DNA of 64,000 nt from Liriodendron chinense (lineage: Eukaryota > Streptophyta > Magnoliopsida > Magnoliales > Magnoliaceae), in contig ML058337.1 in assembly GCA_003013855.2 (NCBI GenBank), forward strand, positions 5,580,001 through 5,644,000, written 5' to 3'. Every line of letters starts with the position of its first letter. Within the stretch, counting starts at the first letter, position 1. This document shows, one piece after another, positions 34,601-44,253 of the stretch. The notes under the pieces were generated by a model. The model saw nothing but the letters and a program-made list of their open reading frames with translations. It was not told the origin of the DNA and did not search any database. Made by a program: the position numbers and the translations under genes.

Positions 34601-36840
34601 TCAGATGGGTCTACTTGAGAAGAAACTGATGTAAGGAGATAAAAAACCTAGTTTTAGAAGATAGGTTCTTCTTTCTTCAAAAGGTTAGACTTAGATTAGT
34701 TTTTTGCTAAGAGTTGACTTTGGACCAACTTTTAAAATGTTAAATAGTGTTCAAATGAGATGATTCTACAACCATTTAAAAATTTATCAAATTATCTTTC
34801 CAATGGCTTAAGATCGCCTCAATCTAACTTGTAATAGAAAATTTATGAGTGTTTTCTTGGACCGTATGATGCATTGCTCAAACTAAGATCTTTGTTTTAG
34901 GCCTACTTTTGAAATGTCAAATGGTCTCCAAATAAGATAATTCAAAAACGATTTGAAAGATCGTCGACTTATTGACCCAACCTGTAATGAGTGAGTTATG
35001 ATCGTTTTCATGAGACCAAGTGATGCATAACCTAAATTGTGATTTGGGCATTGTCCAAATCACGATTAAGAAATTGGGCCCACTTTTGAAAGGTTAAATG
35101 ATCTTCAAATGAGTTGATTCCAAAGTCATTTGAAAGTTCGTTGAATTATCTTTTCAACAAGAAAAAATCACCTTGATCAACCTGTAACAAGGGAGTTATG
35201 ACCATTTTCATGGGATCGAGTCATGCTTTGATCAAACTGCGATTGCCGTTTTATCCGAATTGCAATCTAAACTTTTGACTCACTATTAACAGGTTAAATC
35301 TCAAAATGAGATGATTCCCAAATTCCAACAAGCACAAAATTACCCTAATCCGACATGTAACGAATGAGTTATGACCATTTCTGTTGATTACATGATGTAT
35401 AGTCCAAGTCGCGATCTGAGCATTGTCCAAATCACTGTTAGGAATTTGAGCCCACTTTTAAAAATTCAAATAGTCTTTAAATGATCTAATTTCAAAGTCA
35501 TTCAAAAGTTCATTGAATTATCTTTCTAATGAGCATAAAATCACCCCAATCTGACCTGTAACGAGGGAGTAGGACTGTTTTATGGGACCACGTGATGCAA
35601 TGTCCAAATCGGGATCACTATTTTGTCTAAATTGCAATCTTGACTTTGAGCTCACTTTTAAATGTCAAAGGGTCTCCAAATGCGCTAATTCTAAAGCCAT
35701 TTAAAGTTTGTTTTATCAAATTATCTTTCCAACGAGCATAAGATTGCCTCAATCCAACTTGTAACGAGGGAGTTATGATCATTTTTCGTAGGAATGCACC
35801 ATGCTGAAAAACAACAATTGCTATTTAGACAATCACAATTTTTCGCTGTTGAGATTCGGCCAACGAAAAATCATGATTTAATTGCGATAAACCAAATCTC
35901 GATCGCGGAAATTGCGATTAATAAAATTTGGATAGGGGAAAATTTTGATCGTCTGAATCACGATTATGAATTGTTGTTTTTCCAATATGGTGCAGTCCAA
36001 CAAAAATAGTCATAACTCCCTCATTATAAATTGGATTGGAGAGATCTTGTGCTTGTTGGAAAGATAATTTAATGAACTTTCAAATGGATTTAAAATCATC
36101 TTATTTGGACATTATTTGACCTATCAAAAGTAGGCCCAAAGTCTAAATTGCAATTTGGACATAATAGAGAATGCGGTTTGGACAATGCATCATGTTGTCC
36201 CACAAAAAAGGTTATAATGCCTCGTTACAGGTTAGATAAGGGTGATCTTGTACTTTTTGGAAAGATAATTCAACGAATTTTTAAATGATTTTAGAATCTT
36301 CTCATTTGAAGACCGTTTCAACATCTAAAAGTGGGACAATTTAGATAATGCTCAGATCGTGATTTGGACTATGCATCGTGCAATTCCATGGAAATAGTCA
36401 TAACTTATTTGTTATAAGTCGGATCGAGGTAAACTTATGCTCGTTGGAAAGATAATTTAATAATCTTATGAAGGCTTTGGAATCATCTCATTTTGAGAAC
36501 ATTTAACCTTTTAAATGTGAACCCAAAATAGAAAAATCACAGTTTGAGCAATACATCACTCGGTCATATGAAGACGCTAATAATTTTTTCGTTGCAAGTC
36601 AGATCGAGGCGATCCTTGACTTATCGAAAAGATAATTCGACAAACTTTCGAATGAGCTTGGAATCATCTCATTTAAATATCATTTGACTTTTCAAAAGTA
36701 TGACCCAAATTTCAACTCTTGGCAAAAGATTAATCTAAGCTTAATCCTTGAAGAAAAAAGATGAATTTAACTTTTAAGAGTAAAGATTTTAACATTTCTC
36801 ATTTCTATATATCATTTTCTTCTCAAACAAATCTAAAGGT
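31686..36840. repeat. Large dispersed repeat, copy 2 (~5.2 kb)
   Basis: Colinear with 1608-7075. It lacks the (AT)n expansion and carries its own small indels. TATA-like TATATAAG lies at 33449-33456. A GTGGGGCCCACC-family remnant sits at about 33900-34140. The foldback part is 34370-36840, with direct ~190 bp units up to about 35790 and inverse units from about 36000. No intact protein is encoded. Confidence 0.75.
34370..36840. repeat. Foldback of head-to-head ~190 bp tandem repeats (copy 2)
   Basis: Same architecture as 4480-7075: direct units carrying GTAACGAGGGAGTTATGACC-like words, a turn near 35800-35960 with CAATTTTTCGCTGTTGAGAT, then inverse units. The central hairpin is less well matched than in copy 1. 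Confidence 0.7.
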
Positions 36841-37156
36841 TGACATTATGATAAATAAAAGGTACAGGTAACAAAAAATTGAAAAAATGAATAGGAACAT
36901 TTTCATTGAAGAAAAGGCGAAGAGTGCCACACGTGTAATAAAGGCCCACCCACCTACTACTGAGTGGGTATACGTGGGGTAAAATTCCAAAAACAAATGT
37001 TAGCTTGACCGTAAACCTCGGCATCAATCCCCATTTTGGGGGTCTACAGAGGTCCTTCGTCGACGGATTCTGTCCTGACGTGGCATGATATAGTCCACTA
37101 GTTGGTGTCTACCAGCGTTTGGGTCACTCATTTCAGTCAGCTCCAAAAACGCATTT
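36841..37156. other. Gene-free interval
   Basis: A minus-strand frame of 72 codons (37024-37242) shows no known motif. ACACGTGT near 36934 is isolated. Nothing is supported. Confidence 0.4.
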
Positions 37157-37455
37157 ACCAGCCTCTGGAGACGCTGCATTTTCGTGTGCCTCAGATCATA
37201 TGCCACATACATGACACGTGTATGATAATCCAAACCATACATCTTATGTAATCAACCGTCAATTGACTGTTAACTGACCATTTCTTTGATTAGCCTATCT
37301 TAATCACACCCAATAAATTGGACGTTCCTCACTTAACAGGAATAATTGCTTCTTTTCGATCGTCTTTTAGTTTTCATTTATAACACTAGTTGGAGGACTA
37401 CAACTGCCTAAACTCTATTGGAATTGCAGAATAGACGGTTTTGATCTTATACACG
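37157..37455. repeat. Dispersed ~300 bp repeat, copy B
   Basis: Matches 17195-17495. Similarity stops near TTTTGATC at about 37445, ten bases before the gypsy LTR starts at TGTTTGACG, so this copy was the insertion site of that element. Confidence 0.75.
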
Positions 37456-37622
37456 TGTTTGACGTAGGGAGGACGTGGTAGGTCGATCACCGTCTTCCTA
37501 GCCGATAGTTCTCGAATCCACGAGAAGAACTAAAAGATAAAAGAGGAAATAAATTCCGAATAATTGATTTATTTATAATTGAATGAATAGAAACGAAATT
37601 ACAATGCATATAAATAGGAAAC
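37456..37622 (-). repeat. Outer part of a chromovirus-type LTR (split)
   Basis: On the minus strand this is the 3' end of an LTR: TATTTATATGCATTGTAATT, then TTCGTTTCTATTCATTCAA, GTGGATTCGAGAACTATCGG and the end CCTACGTCAAACA. It continues at 61526 beyond the giant element, which duplicated GAAAC on insertion. It belongs to the minus-strand gypsy element whose Pol is at 61975-64000. Confidence 0.7.
37618..37622. other. Target site duplication of the giant element (left)
   Basis: GAAAC, identical to 61521-61525. It marks the insertion point inside the older gypsy LTR. Confidence 0.95.
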
Positions 37623-39148
37623 TGTAGACACCCCACCTTCGGCTACACTGTTGGTAGAGATAGCTGGTTGAACGGATGACCATACCCCCAAATCCCAAGT
37701 CCAAACTCAGCCAAACTCACCCTTGTAAGCCCCATTCCATAGCCCAGTTCAAGCCTGAACCCAGTCAACCCAGTCCTAAAAACCACCCTGAAAAACCCCC
37801 CATAAAAAAGGCCAGTCAAAAAATCCCAAAAAAAAAGTCAAACTCACTGGGTCAACTCGCTGAGTTAACCCGCTGAGTCAACCCGTCGAGTCAACCCGTC
37901 GAGTCAAAACACCGAGTCAACCCGTCGAGTCAAACCACCGAGTCGACCCGCTGAGTCAACTCACTGAGTCGACTAGCGAGTCCAACAGCAGCCCCGAGGG
38001 AATGGCCGTACTCGCTGGAAACCGAGGAGCGGCCGTACGGGCGGCCCATGGCAGGCCGCCCGGACAAAATTACGAGAGCTGCCACTCTCTGCTGCTATAA
38101 ATACCCCCCTCCCCTTCTCATTTCAACAGGCCATTCGAGTCCATTTCAGCCCGTGAGCTCTGAGTCCATCTCTCCACCCTTTAGCCCATTTTTCCACCAA
38201 GGAGAGCCCGAGTGAGGAGAGTCTAACCCTGGTCCAGCCCAGCCTGACCACTGGTCCAAGCCTCCCAAGCCATCTAAGTCTTGATCCAACCACTCGAAGC
38301 CAACCCTTGCGACACCTCCGTCCATCCAGCTACTCTTTTTCCAGCATCATCTCATTCGCATCTAGCATAAGTGCAACATTCACTTTTCTTCCAACCCCCC
38401 TGCTTCACTACTAGCACCTTGATCCGTCAAGTACACATGCATATGTCTTTATATTAAGCACCTATCAGTTCGAGCGTATGCTCTGGGCTTGCCCGTTGTT
38501 GGAACCTGCCCATCAGAAACTCTTACTGTTCAGACCTGCATTCATGCTTCACCATAAAACACCTTGATCATTCAAGCACACTGCATACGTCTTACATTAA
38601 GCACCTGTCAGTTCGAGCGTACGCTCTGGGCTTGCCCGTTGTTGGAACCTGCCCATCAGAAACTCTTACTGTTCAGACCCGCATTCATGCATCATATCAT
38701 ACATGAGAATATACGAGGATTAAATTAGACTTTCAAGTATTCGATCGATTCTGTGAAGTAGAGACCGTACTTCGGTACGGGCAGTGTGTGGGGTGCTTAA
38801 CCTCTTCCCACCCTGTAACCGTGATCCCTTACCTTGAATCTCTGACCACAGATCAACAGGAGTCATTTTAGAGGAAGGAATCTTCGGATTCCCTTCTCTA
38901 ACGTTTCTACGGGGTCTAGCCGACTGTAGATTCGAAGTAACTGGCTAGTGGCGACTCTGGTCTTATATAAATTCATTTAAGCACATCCAGCTCAATACGA
39001 CAACCAAACAAAGCCCTCGAGAACGAGGCAAACCAGTGGCACAAACGGCGATTTCGCACGCACGCACCTCTTCTTCTTCTTCTTCTTCCGAAAGGAAAGG
39101 GAGAGCGAACGTCGTGTGGGAGCGCGGAGAAATCGGCGAGGGTCCACA
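37623..39148 (+). repeat. Giant element 5' LTR
   Basis: 1526 bp, TGTAGACACC...GGTCCACA. It includes a 13-bp minisatellite based on CCCGTCGAGTCAA (about 37853-37985), a GC-rich palindromic module (38031-38065), a TATA box (38096-38103), and a 143-bp tandem duplication starting near 38465 and 38608 (TCAGTTCGAGCGTA). Differences from the 3' LTR: substitutions near 37675, within the minisatellite, near 37977, 38381, 38464, 38780 and 39054, plus one missing 13-bp unit. Confidence 0.97.
38096..38103 (+). promoter_or_regulatory. LTR TATA box
   Basis: TATAAATA 31 bases downstream of the GC palindrome and followed by a CCCCCCTCCCC/CTCATTTCAACA leader. It is the likely start region of the genomic RNA. 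An identical copy is at 60468-60475 in the 3' LTR. Confidence 0.85.
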
Positions 39149-39151
39149 GAA

Positions 39152-39169
39152 TGGCGACTTCGCTGGGGA
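39152..39169 (+). other. Primer binding site, Arg-tRNA type
   Basis: TGGCGACTTCGCTGGGGA begins three bases after the LTR. It fits the complement of a plant tRNA-Arg 3' end (TGGCGACTCC-CTGGGA form) with a few mismatches; Ogre-type elements use tRNA-Arg. Confidence 0.8.
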
Positions 39170-39441
39170 TTAGCTAGTCCCACTAGTCGTGATCCAACTT
39201 GAAAACAGAATCCTTCCCGTACTTGAAAGTCATTAATCCTCATACAATCTCATCTGCATAGCATTCTACCCAAACCCAAACACAAAAAAAAATAGAAAAT
39301 TCCAAAACCAAAAAAAAAATAGAAAATCCCAAAACCCAAAAAGAGTAGAGTACAGTCCTCACCATTGCGCCTCCTCGGGCTCAACGTACGCGGAGACAAC
39401 TTCCCTTCCGCAGCATAATCCGCACTCGGGCTCAGCAAGCC
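39170..39441 (+). other. Giant element leader
   Basis: About 270 bases of untranslated leader with A-rich tracts (AAAAAAAAATAGAAAAT at 39285-39330). No open frame precedes the Gag start. Confidence 0.6.
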
Positions 39442-42400
39442 ATGTCCGACCACGAAGAAGAAACTCATCACTTCCCTGCTCTCGAAATAACCGAAGCGCA
39501 ACCTCCAGCGCAACAGCCCGTTGACAATACGCCAATCATACAAGAATTGGCACAAGGAATGAGAGCAATGCAAGAAATGCTCTTGCAATTCGTGCAAGCA
39601 CAAGCCACCGCAGCAGCCAACAATCAAGTTGGCCCAGTTCAGCAATCTCAACAACCATGCCGGATCCCTCCGGCCTCCAGTTCAAATCAAGCACAACCAT
39701 CGGAGTCTGCCCAAGACTACCGACAGCAGCCTTCTCAGCCCTTTGCTATGGGGCATCCTTCTCAATACCTTCCTGCAACAACGGGGCCATCTTAGAGCAT
39801 CCCGGTCGCAGGGACTTCCAGTCAGCTTCCAGTCAATCTTGCAAACAACAATCTCAGTAGATCTCAGCATGTCCCCGCCGATGGGACACCTTTTCAATTC
39901 CAGCACATCCCCGCCGATGGGATTTCAATTCAATTTCCAGCAACAGGGACAGCACTGGCGAATGCCCACAATGGGGGTCAGTGTCAAGCCCACATCAATC
40001 AGCGGACAGTGGCGAATACCCAACAAGGGGGTCACTTCCCAGCATCTCAGCCTCCTGCAAACAGGAGCACTTTTCAATTCCAGCACATCCCCGCCGATGG
40101 GATCCCAGTTAATTTCCAGCAATCTTCAATTCAGCAAAATCCAGTTAATTTCCAGCAATCTTCAATTCAGCAAAATCCAGTTAATTTTCAGCAATCTTCA
40201 GTTCAGCAATCTCCAGTTAATTTCCAGCAAGTTCCAGTTCAACCTTCAGTACAATCTCCAGTTCAGCTACAATCCTTTCAAGCACCAATTCATCAGAATC
40301 CAGTTCAATCATCAAACCAATTTCAGCAACCCGCGGTTGCTTTTCAGCAAGCCCATAGGGTCGAAGACATCGACCACTATGCCGAAGAAGAACGTGCCTT
40401 ATTCCAGGAGGCACCAGTCGCTCGAACAGATCACTCAGGACTGGACGAGTTGCGGGAGCAGTTCCAGATCTTGCAAAATCAGCTTCAGCGACAGCAAGGA
40501 ATCGACTTACCTTCGACCAAGTTCAGAGACTTGTGTCCTTTCCCAGATGCTCGGGTACCTCAAAACTTTGAGGTTCCAAAGTTCAAAAGATACGACGGCA
40601 GCGGTTGTCCCACAGCACATCTCAAGGCCTTCTGTGGAGAGCTGAGTGCAATCTTAGGAAACGAAGGGGCCCTCATTCGATTGTTCCAAAAATCTCTGAA
40701 GGGCGATGCCCTAGATTGGTACACTTCATTGGACTGCCACTGCATCAGAACATGGGAACAGCTCTCCCAGGCTTTCGTCGACAGATTCGCATATAATCTC
40801 AACATGGCACCCAGAAGAGCCGACCTCGCAGCACTCAGGCAAAGGAGTGATGAAACACTATCAGCTTATGTGGGACGTTGGCGAGCTATGGCAGCCAGAA
40901 TGCGGACACCCATCGACGATGAAGAACAAATCTCCATGATTGTTCATTCAACATACCCAGGCATATCCGGGTATCTCATCTCGCATCCATATGCGAATTT
41001 CTCACAATTGATCCGTGCTGGAGAGCAAGTTGAAGCAGGAATCCGGGCCAGGACGATCTCCCCATGGCCTCATCAAGCCACTCCAGTCAAGAGGAACAGA
41101 GTGGAAGGAAGACCTATCGGGCACGGGAATGGAAACCGCAATGGTTCTCCTCCCCGCCCAACAGAGGTAAACAACATCAACACCGCTGCTCAAGGAAATC
41201 AACGTGCTCCCCCACAAGGACGTCAACAGTATCAGCAGAATCAAGTTCAGCATCAGCCTCAGCGATATCAGCCACAATCGAATCCTCAGCCACAACCACC
41301 TCGACAACAGCAGCAGTTCAGGGGAAATGGCCAATACTCGTACCAGAACAGGCAGAATTACAGGGAGTTCAGGAAGTTCACTCCACTCAGTCAACCACTT
41401 AGTCAAATCATGACTACGCTGGTACAAAAGCAGTTACTCACTCTGATGACACCTAGGCCTCCGCCTCATCCTCTGCCTCCAAATTACCGAGAAAATGAGT
41501 ACTGTGCCTACCATCAAGGACGTGGCCACGCCACTGATCGATGCTATACTTTGAAAAATGCCATACAAGACCTGATTGATGACCGCAAGATCGTCATCTC
41601 GGTCCCTGGAACTTCTCCAGCAGCTTCCACCAACATCCTTCAGAATCCTCTGCCTCAGCATCCAACGGACCCCAGTTCGTCTCGTGGCCCTGCAGTCAAT
41701 AGTATAGAAGAAGGGGACCATATCGATCGCTTCTTCTCCCCTATTCAGTCCATTCATGCCTACACTTATGAGCCAACAAATCCTCCTCCAGTCTTGCAAG
41801 GGGCAAGTCCCTTTCTTCCTTCAATCTCCGAGCCAGTAGTGCTTGAAGGAGCACAATCATACATCGAGCCCACATACGAACCTGTCATCTTGCAAGGGGC
41901 AACTCAAGAACAATCCAATCCACAATGGAAGGATTATACTCATCAACAACAAGAACCCGTTGTATTGGAAGGAGCTCTTCCAGTCGAGCCAGTCGTATTA
42001 CAAGGGGCAAACCCCAGAGGCATATCAATCACACTACGGCAGATGGGACGAACAGAGAAACCTCCTGCCATATCAAGAGGACCAGTATTCATTCCATGGG
42101 AGCCTCCTGCCCCAGAAACAGTCAAGCCAGGACCACGACCTTATGTGGTCTATGAAGACAAGCCTCGATACTACCCCTTCAGCACAGGCAACAATGTAGT
42201 TCTCAAGGCAAAAGCTCTATACGAGGAAGATCTGGTACCCACACCAGCACCGTTGCAAGAACCAGTGGTCCTAGAAGGCAAAAGGGAGGAAAACTACAAA
42301 GAGGTTCCATGGCACTATCCAGAATGTGCGGAAGTGGGAAACATGAATCCCAACGGGCGTTGCATCCGAAGAGATAATCAAAACAGAGGAGATCCCAAAG

Positions 42401-43596
42401 GCGTCCTCTCAGGCCCCGGCAACAAAAATGAAGCCGCATACGATGTAGCAACTCAGCTCAAGTCAATCCCTGCACAAATCTCAGTATGGGAGCTACTCTG
42501 CACATCTCGCATACACCGAGAAATGTTTGCCAAGACCTTGAATGATGCTCATGTCTCCTCCGATACGGCACCAGAGATGATTGCATTGATGGTTGGACAG
42601 CTACTGGCTCCGCGCGCCATCACCTTCACTGATAATGAGTTGCCACCAGAGGGACGAGATCATGGGCGATCCCTCAACATAGCCTTACGATACAAAGACC
42701 TCTGTGTTCCGCTGGTCCTTATCGATAATGGCTCAAGCTTAAATGTCTGCCCACTCAAGACCGTGGAACGCCTGGGAATCAGTCCTTCTTCATTCCGACC
42801 CAGCACCATATGCGTCAGAGCATTTGACAATACCCGCCGATCAGTGGAAGGGGAAGTCGACATAGAGGTACAGATAGGTCCAGAAGTTTCTACCATCACA
42901 TTCCAAATCCTGGATATATCAGCCTCTTTCAACATGCTGCTCGGACGACCGTGGCTGCACAAGGTTGGAGCTGTGCCATCAACCCTGCATCAACGAGTGA
43001 AGTATATCTGTGGAAATCAAGTGATCTCTATCCATGCAGAGAAGGAGCTCATCATTCCTTCCAATGCTACTGCCACTGAACCAGACATCCCGGTCATCGA
43101 TATCCAGCACTCTGAAGAAGACATCCCGTTTCACAGTTTCGAATTCGAGACTGTGAACTCTATCGCCAATCCAGAACCGATAAGGGTGGACCGTGTCTTT
43201 TCACCGGCAGAGCGTCTGAGCCTCAAATATCGAATGAAGAACCACTTCAAGTCCAGAAAGGTACCGCTGGTATATAACCAACGCAAGTGGGGACTCGGAT
43301 ACAGGTCAACCTGCATGGACAAAAGGAGGAAGAAATTTCGGTGCTCACCCATCCAATTCGTCAAGCCAGGAGAACCTTGCAAAGATTCAGGAGGGAATCA
43401 ACCGACTGCACTACACAAAGGCCTCCCGATGAGCCTAGTTTGGGCTACGTGGCCCCCCATTCGATGGGATCAGATTCTCGAACCCTCTAAGCCTCCAGAA
43501 GAAGGAGGAAATGATGAAGACGAAGAAGGAAGACAAATACAGCAGCTTCAGGACCAGGTTACTCTGACACCTGCTCCCAACCAGGGGCACAACTAG
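39442..43596 (+). CDS. Gag-protease polyprotein, with one in-frame UAG near the start
   Basis: One frame runs from ATG 39442 to the UAG at 43594, broken only by a UAG at 39793-39795 (codon 118). After it the longest ATG-started protein is 1195 residues from 40009. The N-terminal part is glutamine-rich, with four 36-bp repeats (40108-40251; NFQQSSIQQNPV). Retrotransposon Gag core: FEVPKFKRYDGSGCPTAHLK at 40567 to about 41040. A zinc-knuckle-like C-x2-H-x4-H-x4-C lies at 41503-41544. A V(L/V)(L/E)(Q/E)GA-rich spacer follows. Aspartic protease: LIDNGSSLNVCP at 42718, with D at 42724; DNGS for DTGS is usual in Tat elements; the second block is NMLLGRPWLH near 42930. It forms the particle and processes the polyprotein. 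The UAG could be a mutation, a readthrough site, or mark initiation downstream. Confidence 0.9.
40108..40251 (+). repeat. 36-bp coding repeat in Gag (x4)
   Basis: Units begin GTTAATTTCCAGCAATCTTC at 40108, 40144, 40180 and 40216, with exact 36-base spacing, so the frame is kept. The peptide is Q/N-rich. Confidence 0.9.
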
Positions 43597-43770
43597 CCCA
43601 CTTCTCTCAACCAGGGGCACAACCTGCCCACTTCAATCAACCAGGGGCACAACCTGCCCACTTCAAATAGCCAGGGGCACAACCTGCCCACTTCAATCAG
43701 CAAGGGGCACGACTTGCCCATCTCAGCACCAATTAGCAAGGGGCACGACTTGCCCATCTCTGCAAAGTCA
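43581..43770 (+). repeat. 30-bp minisatellite spanning the Gag stop
   Basis: Units CCAGGGGCACAACCTGCCCA at 43581, 43611, 43641 and 43671, then variants at 43701 and 43737. The frame-1 peptide is QGHNLPTS-like. In the first unit CTG is replaced by TAG, which creates the Gag stop at 43594; every other unit reads through. Confidence 0.9.
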
Positions 43771-44253
43771 ACATCATCAATCATCAGCCAGGGGCAGAAG
43801 CAGCCCATCCATTGGACCAAGAAAGGGAAGTGGCCAGCCCTAGATTGGTCTGATGTCCAGGTTCCAAACTTGTGTCTAGCTGTGGAACCAGACGAACTGC
43901 AATGCGAGGTAAGTGATCCGGGAGGGACTGAGTACGACTCAGATCTCGAACCTGACCAGCAAGAAGTCATGGTCATTGGGCCAGATCGTGACTCTTCGCC
44001 CAAATCATCAACCCCCACCTCTTCAGGGGAGGAAGTGTGGGGTCCTGAATGGTCATCTGTTCCCCTCACTTTCGAATCAGCCAAAGAGCCATCTGAGGGC
44101 TCTGGCTTAAAAAAAAAACGCCTGTTTAGGCAGCGACCGGAACTTTGGAACAAGTTGGGCTCAATCATGGTCTGCAATGCCCGCTTGTTCAAAGTCCCGC
44201 GAATTTCGAAAAGCCAAAAAAATAAAAAACTTTCAAAAACCAAAAACATCTAG
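43597..44253 (+). CDS. Open extension of the Gag frame (linker to Pol)
   Basis: The Gag frame stays open for 218 codons after the UAG at 43594. It encodes the QGHNLPTS repeats, then an acidic, serine-rich stretch (GTEYDSDLEPDQQEVMV; STPTSSGEEVWGPEW), and ends at 44253, overlapping Pol by 77 bases in another frame. It has no known domain. Its even composition and lack of stops suggest it is, or recently was, translated as part of the Gag-Pol product. A strong splice-donor-like AG|GTAAGT lies at 43907-43914. Confidence 0.5.
   Translation, partial: PTSLNQGHNLPTSINQGHNLPTSNSQGHNLPTSISKGHDLPISAPISKGHDLPISAKSTSSIISQGQKQPIHWTKKGKWPALDWSDVQVPNLCLAVEPDELQCEVSDPGGTEYDSDLEPDQQEVMVIGPDRDSSPKSSTPTSSGEEVWGPEWSSVPLTFESAKEPSEGSGLKKKRLFRQRPELWNKLGSIMVCNARLFKVPRISKSQKNKKLSKTKNI
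43909..44194 (+). other. Candidate intron joining the Gag frame to Pol
   Basis: The donor GAG|GTAAGTG at 43909 is a near-perfect plant consensus. An acceptor GCTTGTTCAAAG| at 44194 would join codon-complete frame 1 to the Pol frame at 44195, in phase. A better pyrimidine-rich acceptor (TTTCCTGCATTCAATAG| at 44313) gives the wrong frame. Ogre elements splice an intron between protease and RT. This one is inferred from sequence only. Confidence 0.4.

Noticed and set aside
1608..36840. The two 5.3 kb repeats as LTRs of one 35 kb element
   Set aside because: No TG/CA ends, primer site or target duplication were found, similarity is low, and the DNA between contains unrelated nested elements.
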